From contig NC_087069.1 in the NCBI RefSeq assembly GCF_963678635.1, forward strand, positions 20,680,660 to 20,744,659: a stretch of DNA of 64,000 nt, in the 5' to 3' direction. The stretch comes from Symsagittifera roscoffensis (Eukaryota > Xenacoelomorpha > Acoela > Convolutidae). Below the pieces are notes generated by a model. That model was given only the letters and a program-made list of their open reading frames with translations. It did no database searches and was not told the origin of the DNA. Numbering within the stretch: position 1 is the stretch's first letter; the number at the start of each line of letters is the position of its first letter. Below, piece by piece: positions 55,956 to 64,000 of the stretch. Both the position numbers and the translations under genes were made by a program.

Positions 55956-56933
55956 AACCATGATATCTTCGTGAAAACGGCCACATTAGTTAGAAAATAT
56001 ACAATTCAAACAGACGACCTTGATTTAGAATTTTCAAAAGTTTTTTCAGAATATATAAAAAGCATCCAATATCATAACTCACAAAGAGCAAACTCCATAT
56101 TCACCAATGAAGTTTTCGCAATAATATATAGTTATATTTCGATATTAGAAAACGAAATCCCAATAACAAATGTCTCACCGACAGAAACATCTAAACATTT
56201 GAAAGTACGACATGAAATCACACTACTCTCTAGTTATTTAAACATCATTAAAGAAAATTTCACGAAAGACGACGTTTCACAACATACAAAACACGATCTA
56301 CAAAAAATTTTGGCATGGTTCATAATAGATTATTTCACACACAATATTGATTTAATTGCACAAGCAAGAAAAAATTTTAGACCCCAAAACTCGAACGATG
56401 ATACCGCTATCACAGAACAATCAGATTATGTTTGGGACCCCGAATGGTCTCATCCCGCATTTATAAGCTTCCCACAATCAATCTCAAGTCAAGCAATAAG
56501 TACGATATCTTACATAAGAGATTATGTAAAAGTAATACCATTAACCATTGATGCAACACCATTAAACTATAATACATTTTTGCCCGATACACAAAATAAT
56601 AGTTTAAACTCTACAGTTATACACAATGAAAACCTCAATGGAACTAGGAATCTTACTCAACAAGATATCCAGACACCATCACACTTCATAAATGAAGAAA
56701 TTGTACACACAACAACTACACAACAAAGTATTTCACCAATACGCCCAAATTTAACAACACCAAGAAATACAAATCCTTCACAAACACAGGTAACCTTACA
56801 ATCAACCGTTAAACCTTCGGTTGCCCCTAAATATTCACATATGGATTACCAAACATACAGACCCATGACAATACCATCAAAAACACGCAAAACATTCACT
56901 AGAAACAATTTTACAGACCATAATTATAATTAG
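55956..56933 (+). CDS. Retrotransposon N-terminal ORF, ends at in-frame TAG
   Basis: Open from after the TAG at 55953 to the TAG at 56931-56933. It has no in-frame ATG near its 5' end: the first codon usable as a start is GTG at 55971, and an ATG at 55960 is in another frame and stops after four codons. About 320 residues, with a helical N-terminal half and a polar, Thr/Asn/Gln-rich C-terminal half (TQQDIQTPSHF, PSQTQVTLQ). It is in the same frame as the gag-pol ORF; the only break is the TAG. It probably forms the N-terminal part of Gag. Alternatives are a separate protein made by suppression or splicing. Confidence 0.7.
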   Translation, partial: NHDIFVKTATLVRKYTIQTDDLDLEFSKVFSEYIKSIQYHNSQRANSIFTNEVFAIIYSYISILENEIPITNVSPTETSKHLKVRHEITLLSSYLNIIKENFTKDDVSQHTKHDLQKILAWFIIDYFTHNIDLIAQARKNFRPQNSNDDTAITEQSDYVWDPEWSHPAFISFPQSISSQAISTISYIRDYVKVIPLTIDATPLNYNTFLPDTQNNSLNSTVIHNENLNGTRNLTQQDIQTPSHFINEEIVHTTTTQQSISPIRPNLTTPRNTNPSQTQVTLQSTVKPSVAPKYSHMDYQTYRPMTIPSKTRKTFTRNNFTDHNYN

Positions 56934-59900
56934 ACACATCCATCAAAAACATATAATCAACCACAAAGAAATTTTAACCAATATACAAGATCTCGAAATT
57001 GGGATAACCCAATGACCCAACATAATTCAATAAATTTCCAAACAAATCCTCCACAGGATCACAGTGAAAATTACCCATTTTTTCAACAAAATAAAAATAA
57101 AAAACAAACATCTTATCAAATGGATTATTTATCCTCAGATGATGATTTCTTACAACCAGATATATTTGCACCAAATACTCAAGAATATCGTAGACAAGGA
57201 ATACAGAAAACACGTACAAATCATAGAAATTTTTCTCCACAACCAATAGATGCACAACATCAACAACCAATTCAACAACAAAATCTAATTAATACACAAT
57301 CTTTTCAACCAATTCAACAACAAAATCCAATGACTGCACACTCGTATCAAGCATCACAAATGCAAAATGAAATACCACTCCCATATTATCTCCAACAACA
57401 TGAAATAACAAGAAACCAACTTTCAAATTTTTCTCAAATGCCAAATGCAGCAGAATCATTACAAATGACAATGAATCCATACCTTATGGGTGGATCATCA
57501 ATAACATCAAACAAACCTTTAATGGTTTTCACAGGAACAGACCCTGAATACTCTGTAGAAGATTATTTAAATGCAGTAACAGCAAACCTGATTTTAAATA
57601 TTGGACCTGAACCAATTAATACGCCACTACATCAAAATTGGATACATCGACGCACAGCGTTAATACAAACAACCTTAGATGGCGCAGCCCAAAAATGGTT
57701 TTCAGTACTACCTCTAGAAATAAAATCAAACTGGAAAAGGTTTACACAGGAATTTTCAAAAATGTTTGACTCCGAAAGAAACAAACAACAACAAAGAGTT
57801 TTATGTAATGAAATTCGCAGATTACCAAACGAAACCATCAAGCAAATAGCAGTACGAATCGAAACACTAGTTCGAAAAGCATATTCATTAAATACACACG
57901 ACTATAAAAACACAAAGATGACAGAAATCTTAATGATGACCTTAACACCACAATTAAGGAAAATAGCAATAAAAAAGAGAGCATCCCATCCTTCTTCAAT
58001 TCGAGAACCCGATTTAGATTTTCGAAAACTAGTAGACAAATTAGAACAAGCAGAAATCACGATGAAACTAGAAGAAACGGAAAATCTGAAATTACAATAC
58101 GTTAACAAAATTGAAACGACTCCCACTAATATTAATAATATACAGGAATCAGAGACAGACCTCGTTGAAAAAATCACTGAAATACTCAATATTTATGAAA
58201 AGAACCCAAACTTTAAAGGCAAACCATCTTTCAAAAAATGGTGTAATTATTGCCGACGATACGGACATAGTATTTCCGAATGTAGACAAAAACAGCAAAA
58301 CAATCAAAATAAACCTCAAAAATATAAGGAACCAAATAAATCATTCTATCAATACATGAAAAAAGATCAAAATCTACCGAACAAAACAGTCCACAGCAAC
58401 AACAGTTCAGGAAAACCACTCCCGAACAATACAAACTATACAAGAAATCAATCACCATATAACTCAAGTTATAGAGGAAGATCACCAGAACGAAGAAACA
58501 CGTATAATTCATCACAAAATCACTACAATAGACCAAATAGTCGAAATAACTACTCCAGATCAAATTCAAATACACAACGATTTGTTTCTAGATCTAATTC
58601 CCAATCAAGAAATAACTACTATCCAAACAACCAATCACGAAATTCATCATACAATAGGACTAGAAACTACTCCTATAATCGAAATAGAAGTTATTCAAAC
58701 AACCGAAACCAGAATTACCCGAACAATCAATCAAGGAATAACTCATATAATAGATCGAACTATAACAGACCAAACAATAATTACCAAAACAGATCGCGAA
58801 ATAATTCACAAAATCGACACTCAAGTTATAATAATCGTTATAGAAATTATTCCCAATCACCACACCGGAATAATAATAACTATAATAATTCTAATAATCG
58901 CCACAGAAGTAGTACACCTAAACATCAAAGACAAATCAATCAAGTACAGTCTAACCCAGAAACAACATCAGACCCTCCAGGTATTGATGACACAGTAACT
59001 GATACGTTACAACTCAATCAAATAAACTGTACATCATCAGATTCAGAAAGTGATACTGAAAACACTCTCTCTATCAATATGATAAAAGTCGAAAATGACT
59101 ATGAATCTGTCATATATGAACAACCCTTTTCATTACACATGTATGAAAATCAATCAGAATTTCTTCAAAATTATTACACTACACCCATAAATTCCACACC
59201 AACGACGCAAGAAACAAATGAGATTAACACTACAAATCAAACCAATAAAAATACCAAAACAAAATGCTTGAATACAAACCACATTTATCAAAATATACAA
59301 AAAGAACAACCCAAAGAAAAAATTTGGACAATACCATTTCTCTTAGAAAGCCCAAGAAATAAAGAATTTCAACCACCAGACCTTGAAATAGATTTTTTAA
59401 TTGATTCAGGAGCAGAATCAAACATAATAAACATCCCCACATGGAATGAAATAAAAACTTTACACCCAAAGCGAACACCTCTTGAAACCTCCAGTAAATT
59501 AGCAACAGCACAAGGATCAACATTGATAAACTACGGAAAAATCCAATTATTTCTCCTCCCCACCAGAACAATGGAACAAAGCAAAATTTTAAATAAGCCA
59601 TTTAAACAAATATTCCATAACACTGACATTAAATATAATATCATTGGAATACCATTTATTTCGAAGTATATACCAACAATTAACATACTAAATAGTAAAA
59701 TATTAATCAAAGATAAATATACAAAAACAAAAGAAACATCCTTAACATTTTTTCAAAGATTAAATAAACAACCACCATTCTTTTCAAAATTCTACCCGAT
59801 ATTTAACCAACAAAGAAAACACCTAAAACCACTATCAGGAAATATCTATAATTTTTCAATCAAACAAGTTCACCAATATGATAAAGAACAAAACAAACAA

Positions 59901-62900
59901 AAATTTTATATGTCAGAATTTGAATTCAAACCTATTCACAAATTTTTCAAAATCACAATCTCATCCATAAAATATTTGAAAAATTCGAATTCCGATATCA
60001 TTTCCTTACATGTCTATAACAACACACCTTACCAAGTAACATTACCTTTAGGACTTTTAGGATATTGTGAAACCAACGCTACAATATCACCAATACACGA
60101 AAAAGCCTATCGCGTAAATAATATACTCCAATTACTAGATATTTGCCAATCAACAATTCTTAATGAAGAATTATCTATAAATAATATAATAAGTAACGAA
60201 AACAGAAATACGGATTATTTCACAAAAACTCCATATTTCAAACCTATATTCAACATAAGTAACTACACAGAGGACCAACAAAAATTTTTAACAATGTTTA
60301 ATTTCCAACATTCACAAATAACACAAGACGAATTTGAAAAGTTAGCCAAACAGCTAATTAAATATTCATCAGTCTATGCAACATCAAAATTCGATGTTGG
60401 AAAAATCAGTTCATCACTACATCTCCCGTTAAAACCAGACGCAGTTTTCAAAAAACAGAGAGCAAGTAAAGTACCAATTCACTTACATGATAAAGTAAAC
60501 AGATTACTCGACATTTTAGAACAATACAACATTATATCACCAGTAAACAAAGAAGAACAACCAAAAGGCAACACATTTATCAACCCCGTTATCATTCTAG
60601 CTAAAGGAGAATCATTAAAAATCGTTCTCGATGCTAGATACCTCAATTCACTTATAGATGAATCAAAATGTAATTGGCCAATTGAACCAATACAAGTTAT
60701 TTTAACAAAAATAAACGGCAAATACTTTACAACCGCCGATATGAATAGTGCATACAATCAAATGCCACTAGATGAACAATCACGACGTTTAACACAATTT
60801 GTTATCGGAAACCAACAATATGAATTCAACCGCTTATTCTATGGAATATCCATAGGACCAGCAGCATTTTCAGCTTTTATGAGCAAAATTTTTAGACCAC
60901 TGATACTCAAGAAAAACGCAATCACCTATTTAGACGATGTTTTTATGCAATCACAAACAAAAGACGAGATGTTCAATGTTTTAGAAAAATATCACCAAAT
61001 ACTTCAGAATGAAAATCTGAAGGCCGCCCCCGATAAATCACACTTCTTTTTGACAAGAGTTAAATTCTTAGGACATAATATAGAAAGAAAAACAATCACT
61101 CCATTGAAATCACGCATTGACGCTATTCAAAAACTTCAACCACCAACAAATAAAAAGAAAATCCAAGAATTTCTTGGAATGTTAAACTTTTTAAGTAAAT
61201 ATGTTTATAAGATGCAATTATATCTACGACCATTTTATAACATCCTTAGACAACAAAATAATTTTGAATGGAACACAGAACATCAAACACGATTTGAAGA
61301 AGTAAAGAAACTTTTAACAGAACAAATTTCAAACACAATTCCAGATTCAAATCAACCATTTTATGCAATGTGCGATGCTTCGAACTTTGGCATCGGAGCA
61401 GCACTATTACAATCACATAATGGTACAAATAAAATGAACCTCATATCAGCAAATTCTCGATTATTCACTCAAGCAGAGCTACGACTCTCAACTCTAATGA
61501 GAGAATGTACAGCCATAATATATACACTGACAGAATATGAATTTCTGATACTTGGATCAAAACATCCAACAGTTCTATTCACAGACCATAAACCAATCAT
61601 CTTTCTCTTTACACAAAAATCTAACCCAAACCACCGAGTTTACAGATTTCAACTAATTCTAATGAAATTTCCAAACTTACATATAGTTTGGACTGCAGGA
61701 AAAAATCTTGCATTACCAGACACCTTAAGTCGAAATACACCACCTGAATTACTTACACGAAAAACAACAGTTGAAATACCCAAAAACATAAAATTCTACC
61801 TTGCAGAAAACGAAACATCACCCCGATTGGAATGCAAATATGCAGTAAAAACTGATATTGAACAATCACAAATAAATAATTTACAACACTTCCCACTTTA
61901 TTTAGATTGTCAAAATAATCATTATGAAGTTGATTTACTTGGAACATCAACTTTCAAACCAATCCCATATTCTCAATGGATAAAAAATAACACCCAACAA
62001 AAACGAACAAAACAACACCCGCCTAAGAAAGACCATTTTCCACTAATTGAAAAAGAAGATTTAACTGATAAAATAAATTTATCAGGACCACAAACAAATG
62101 ATTCAAAAAACACAATAAATCAAGTTTTTGACCTTCACGACCCACTTGATACAATACCCTTATCTAAATTAGAAATCGAAAACATTTTTCTCCCCCCAAC
62201 AGAAATGATTACAGTTTCAACACTGAAACAATATCAAAACCTTGACCCAGTAATTCGACAACTGAAATCATGGCACAAATATAAAACTAAACCTATCAAA
62301 GCAGATTCAACCATTCTAGGAAACAAAACACTCCTCCGATACTTTCGAAAATTTAACAACACAACAATTAACGAAAATACAGACCTTTTAGAGTATAACC
62401 TCAATGAATCTACAGTTCCATGTCTCCCTTTAAGTATGATTCTTATAGCTTTTAATATTTCACATACACAAAATATTAAAGGACACTCTGGATCAGAAAA
62501 AACATATTCAAATTTTATACAAAACTTTTATTTCCCAAATGCACCAATTTGGATAAAAGTACTATGCAATGACTGTATAGTATGTCAACTAAATAAACCT
62601 TACCCAAATCAAAAACAAATAGCACAAAAACAAGATTTTAAAGGACAAAGTTTGTACTTTAATCATCGTATCTCATTTGATACTAAAGGACCAATTTCAC
62701 CCTCATCAGAAGGAAACTCCTACATTATGGTAATTGTTGACGCATTTACACATTATGTAGCACTTAACCCAGTACCACATTGTAACGCTTATTACGCTTA
62801 CACAACACTCTATGAACACTGGATAGCAAAATTCGGACTACCAGAAATTTTAGTTACAGACAACGGTACAGAATTCATAAATAATGAAATTATCACACTA

Positions 62901-63941
62901 TGTCATTTATATAACATTAAACACAAACCACGTACATCTCATGCACCTTGGACAAACGGCTTAGTCGAAGGTATGAACCGTTCATTACAAGAATATCTTA
63001 GATGTATCATCAACGGAAATGATACAAAATATACCGAATGGTCAGCAGATGTAAAATTATTTCCCTTAGCATATAATTCACAAATTACGACAACTTTAGG
63101 AATGTCACCATACGAAATGGTTTTTAACCAAAAGCCACGCAAACCAATAATGTTTACAGCAAATTCTCATAAAAACGCACAAGGTTATTGTCAACCAAAT
63201 AAAGACTCAATTTGTTATAACCTACCTTTACATACACACGATGAAGATCATTTTCATCACCCACAAATTCTTAAACTAGCCTCCGGTACACACACCGAAT
63301 GGATTCTAAATAGAGATAAAAAACACAATGAAATTTATCAAAAAATAACAAAAAAGTTATTACAAAGACAAAACATTAATGAACAAATCAATTCACGTTT
63401 TACACCAGCCTCCGATTTAAAAATTGGAACATTTGTTTTAATACCTAATTTTAATACACAAAAAGGAATTTCTAAAAAATTACAACCCCTTCGAAAAGGA
63501 CCATACCAAATAATTGCAAAACCCACTGATGTCACATATAAAATTACCGACTCAAACAAAAAAGAAATCGTTCAACATCGAAACAACCTATTACCTTATT
63601 ACCCAAAAGAATACGCACTCCGCGAATTAACTCAATTATATTCTTTCACAGGATTAAAAATCATTCAAAATGAACCACATCTGAAAAACACAGAACAAAA
63701 TGATAACCCCACCGAAAATCAAAACACAAAACCAATCGCCACCAAAAACAATACACAAAACCATAAAGAATCCCCAAAACAAAGAAAAAATAAAAAAATG
63801 ACCGAACAAATAATACCCCAAGAACAAATCGACAAATCAGAAAATAGAAAAACAACAAGACTCCGAAATCAACCACGTAAAAACTATAAAATATTCATCC
63901 CCCAATCTAAAATTTTAAAGAAAGTGGAATTTCAAAAGTAA
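56934..63941 (+). CDS. Retrotransposon gag-pol polyprotein
   Basis: Open from the TAG to TAA at 63939; the first ATG is at 57012 and numbering is from it (2,309 residues). A Ty3-type capsid region spans about 170-320 (FTGTDPEYSVEDYL ... AAQKWFSVLP). A CCHC zinc knuckle (C-x2-C-x4-H-x4-C) is at 411-424, and an Asn/Ser/Arg/Tyr-rich stretch at about 440-650. The aspartic protease has D798-S-G. The reverse transcriptase has Y1306-L-D-D, and RNase H has D1455. The integrase zinc finger has H1818, H1825, C1855 and C1858; its core D1890, D1950 and E1986 has 35 residues between the last two. A GPY/F motif is near 2163. All catalytic residues are intact. No envelope gene is visible. Confidence 0.92.
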   Translation, partial: THPSKTYNQPQRNFNQYTRSRNWDNPMTQHNSINFQTNPPQDHSENYPFFQQNKNKKQTSYQMDYLSSDDDFLQPDIFAPNTQEYRRQGIQKTRTNHRNFSPQPIDAQHQQPIQQQNLINTQSFQPIQQQNPMTAHSYQASQMQNEIPLPYYLQQHEITRNQLSNFSQMPNAAESLQMTMNPYLMGGSSITSNKPLMVFTGTDPEYSVEDYLNAVTANLILNIGPEPINTPLHQNWIHRRTALIQTTLDGAAQKWFSVLPLEIKSNWKRFTQEFSKMFDSERNKQQQRVLCNEIRRLPNETIKQIAVRIETLVRKAYSLNTHDYKNTKMTEILMMTLTPQLRKIAIKKRASHPSSIREPDLDFRKLVDKLEQAEITMKLEETENLKLQYVNKIETTPTNINNIQESETDLVEKITEILNIYEKNPNFKGKPSFKKWCNYCRRYGHSISECRQKQQNNQNKPQKYKEPNKSFYQYMKKDQNLPNKTVHSNNSSGKPLPNNTNYTRNQSPYNSSYRGRSPERRNTYNSSQNHYNRPNSRNNYSRSNSNTQRFVSRSNSQSRNNYYPNNQSRNSSYNRTRNYSYNRNRSYSNNRNQNYPNNQSRNNSYNRSNYNRPNNNYQNRSRNNSQNRHSSYNNRYRNYSQSPHRNNNNYNNSNNRHRSSTPKHQRQINQVQSNPETTSDPPGIDDTVTDTLQLNQINCTSSDSESDTENTLSINMIKVENDYESVIYEQPFSLHMYENQSEFLQNYYTTPINSTPTTQETNEINTTNQTNKNTKTKCLNTNHIYQNIQKEQPKEKIWTIPFLLESPRNKEFQPPDLEIDFLIDSGAESNIINIPTWNEIKTLHPKRTPLETSSKLATAQGSTLINYGKIQLFLLPTRTMEQSKILNKPFKQIFHNTDIKYNIIGIPFISKYIPTINILNSKILIKDKYTKTKETSLTFFQRLNKQPPFFSKFYPIFNQQRKHLKPLSGNIYNFSIKQVHQYDKEQNKQKFYMSEFEFKPIHKFFKITISSIKYLKNSNSDIISLHVYNNTPYQVTLPLGLLGYCETNATISPIHEKAYRVNNILQLLDICQSTILNEELSINNIISNENRNTDYFTKTPYFKPIFNISNYTEDQQKFLTMFNFQHSQITQDEFEKLAKQLIKYSSVYATSKFDVGKISSSLHLPLKPDAVFKKQRASKVPIHLHDKVNRLLDILEQYNIISPVNKEEQPKGNTFINPVIILAKGESLKIVLDARYLNSLIDESKCNWPIEPIQVILTKINGKYFTTADMNSAYNQMPLDEQSRRLTQFVIGNQQYEFNRLFYGISIGPAAFSAFMSKIFRPLILKKNAITYLDDVFMQSQTKDEMFNVLEKYHQILQNENLKAAPDKSHFFLTRVKFLGHNIERKTITPLKSRIDAIQKLQPPTNKKKIQEFLGMLNFLSKYVYKMQLYLRPFYNILRQQNNFEWNTEHQTRFEEVKKLLTEQISNTIPDSNQPFYAMCDASNFGIGAALLQSHNGTNKMNLISANSRLFTQAELRLSTLMRECTAIIYTLTEYEFLILGSKHPTVLFTDHKPIIFLFTQKSNPNHRVYRFQLILMKFPNLHIVWTAGKNLALPDTLSRNTPPELLTRKTTVEIPKNIKFYLAENETSPRLECKYAVKTDIEQSQINNLQHFPLYLDCQNNHYEVDLLGTSTFKPIPYSQWIKNNTQQKRTKQHPPKKDHFPLIEKEDLTDKINLSGPQTNDSKNTINQVFDLHDPLDTIPLSKLEIENIFLPPTEMITVSTLKQYQNLDPVIRQLKSWHKYKTKPIKADSTILGNKTLLRYFRKFNNTTINENTDLLEYNLNESTVPCLPLSMILIAFNISHTQNIKGHSGSEKTYSNFIQNFYFPNAPIWIKVLCNDCIVCQLNKPYPNQKQIAQKQDFKGQSLYFNHRISFDTKGPISPSSEGNSYIMVIVDAFTHYVALNPVPHCNAYYAYTTLYEHWIAKFGLPEILVTDNGTEFINNEIITLCHLYNIKHKPRTSHAPWTNGLVEGMNRSLQEYLRCIINGNDTKYTEWSADVKLFPLAYNSQITTTLGMSPYEMVFNQKPRKPIMFTANSHKNAQGYCQPNKDSICYNLPLHTHDEDHFHHPQILKLASGTHTEWILNRDKKHNEIYQKITKKLLQRQNINEQINSRFTPASDLKIGTFVLIPNFNTQKGISKKLQPLRKGPYQIIAKPTDVTYKITDSNKKEIVQHRNNLLPYYPKEYALRELTQLYSFTGLKIIQNEPHLKNTEQNDNPTENQNTKPIATKNNTQNHKESPKQRKNKKMTEQIIPQEQIDKSENRKTTRLRNQPRKNYKIFIPQSKILKKVEFQK
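58330..58960 (+). repeat. Asn/Ser/Arg/Tyr-rich repetitive part of Gag
   Basis: Degenerate tandem coding repeats encode NNYSRSNS, NYSYNRNRSYSNN and similar. They follow the zinc knuckle and probably form a disordered, RNA-binding basic region. An overlapping frame (58582-58998) is open by composition only. Confidence 0.75.
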
Positions 63942-64000
63942 TTTTAACATTATACTTCACTATCTTGAAACCTTCAAAACATTTTTCATTTACATTTTTC

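Larger units (their letters stand above)
52677..55970. other. Upstream intron of obscurin, MITE cluster
   Basis: No exon for the missing first half of the Ig domain was found. The region has an AT-rich stretch with repeated ttttaaatcgattt near 52820-52930, a family B element (53105-53851), a family C element (53949-54554), and a family A-like end near 54806. The final part (roughly 55300-55970) should contain the 5' end of the retrotransposon. Confidence 0.5.
55700..63959 (+). mobile_element. Ty3/gypsy LTR retrotransposon, nearly complete
   Basis: The element carries gag, then protease, reverse transcriptase, RNase H and integrase, with integrase last: the Ty3/gypsy order. The 5' limit is uncertain. 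A leader or LTR with TATAA-like motifs (cttttataatg near 55882) and caataaaa (55767) precedes the ORFs, but no second LTR copy lies in the window to confirm it. The 3' LTR would be beyond 64000. The plus strand is A-rich, unlike the host exons. It lies antisense to, and upstream of, the visible obscurin exons. The right end is the window edge region. Confidence 0.85.

Noticed and set aside
58582-58998. Overlapping Ile/Thr-rich ORF within the retrotransposon
   Set aside because: It is another frame of the Asn/Ser/Arg-rich Gag repeats and has no recognisable domain.

Overview
The window is AT-rich, intron-rich animal DNA packed with non-autonomous transposons. Three things dominate it: most of one giant muscle-type gene on the minus strand, two smaller minus-strand genes (a serine-protease homologue and a claudin-like membrane protein), and an almost complete Ty3/gypsy retrotransposon on the plus strand at the right-hand end. 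No prokaryotic features are present. The giant gene carries long arrays of Ig domains N-terminal to an SH3 domain. That is the order of chordate obscurin; the SH3-DH-PH block of nematode and insect UNC-89 is at the N-terminus. I infer a deuterostome, possibly a tunicate with an expanded, MITE-rich genome. This is an inference from gene architecture, not a species identification.

The obscurin-like gene was rebuilt from splice sites and reading phase as 17 consecutive exons (52676 down to 10700), together encoding about 6,420 residues. Every intron phase closes. All introns fit GT-AG except one, which fits GC-AG. One exon is 14,507 bp (47443-32937) and holds about 38 Ig domains plus two Lys/Glu-rich, probably disordered regions. 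The gene is open at both ends: the first exon begins inside an Ig domain, and the last ends inside the SH3 domain. The RhoGEF/PH and kinase domains expected after it were not found.

Below the SH3 exon, on the same strand, lies a five-exon trypsin-fold gene (9125-6736) with a TATA box and poly(A) signal. Its catalytic Ser is Ala, so it should be a non-catalytic protease homologue; it ends in an Asp/Tyr-rich tail. Further left, two exons (5593-5391 and 975-874) encode the start of a claudin/PMP22-type four-helix protein. If obscurin continues past position 1, both genes are nested in one of its introns. A second, truncated trypsin-like exon lies on the plus strand at 27.2 kb, inside an obscurin intron.

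The introns and spacers hold several families of palindromic or terminal-inverted-repeat elements (called A to E here), a dispersed repeat F, four tandem arrays, and a three-copy tandem array of what look like decayed coding exons (30.37-31.29 kb). From about 55.9 kb to the right edge is the Ty3/gypsy element: gag, protease, reverse transcriptase, RNase H and integrase in one frame, interrupted once by a TAG codon. It lies antisense to obscurin, upstream of its first visible exon, and probably within an intron of it.
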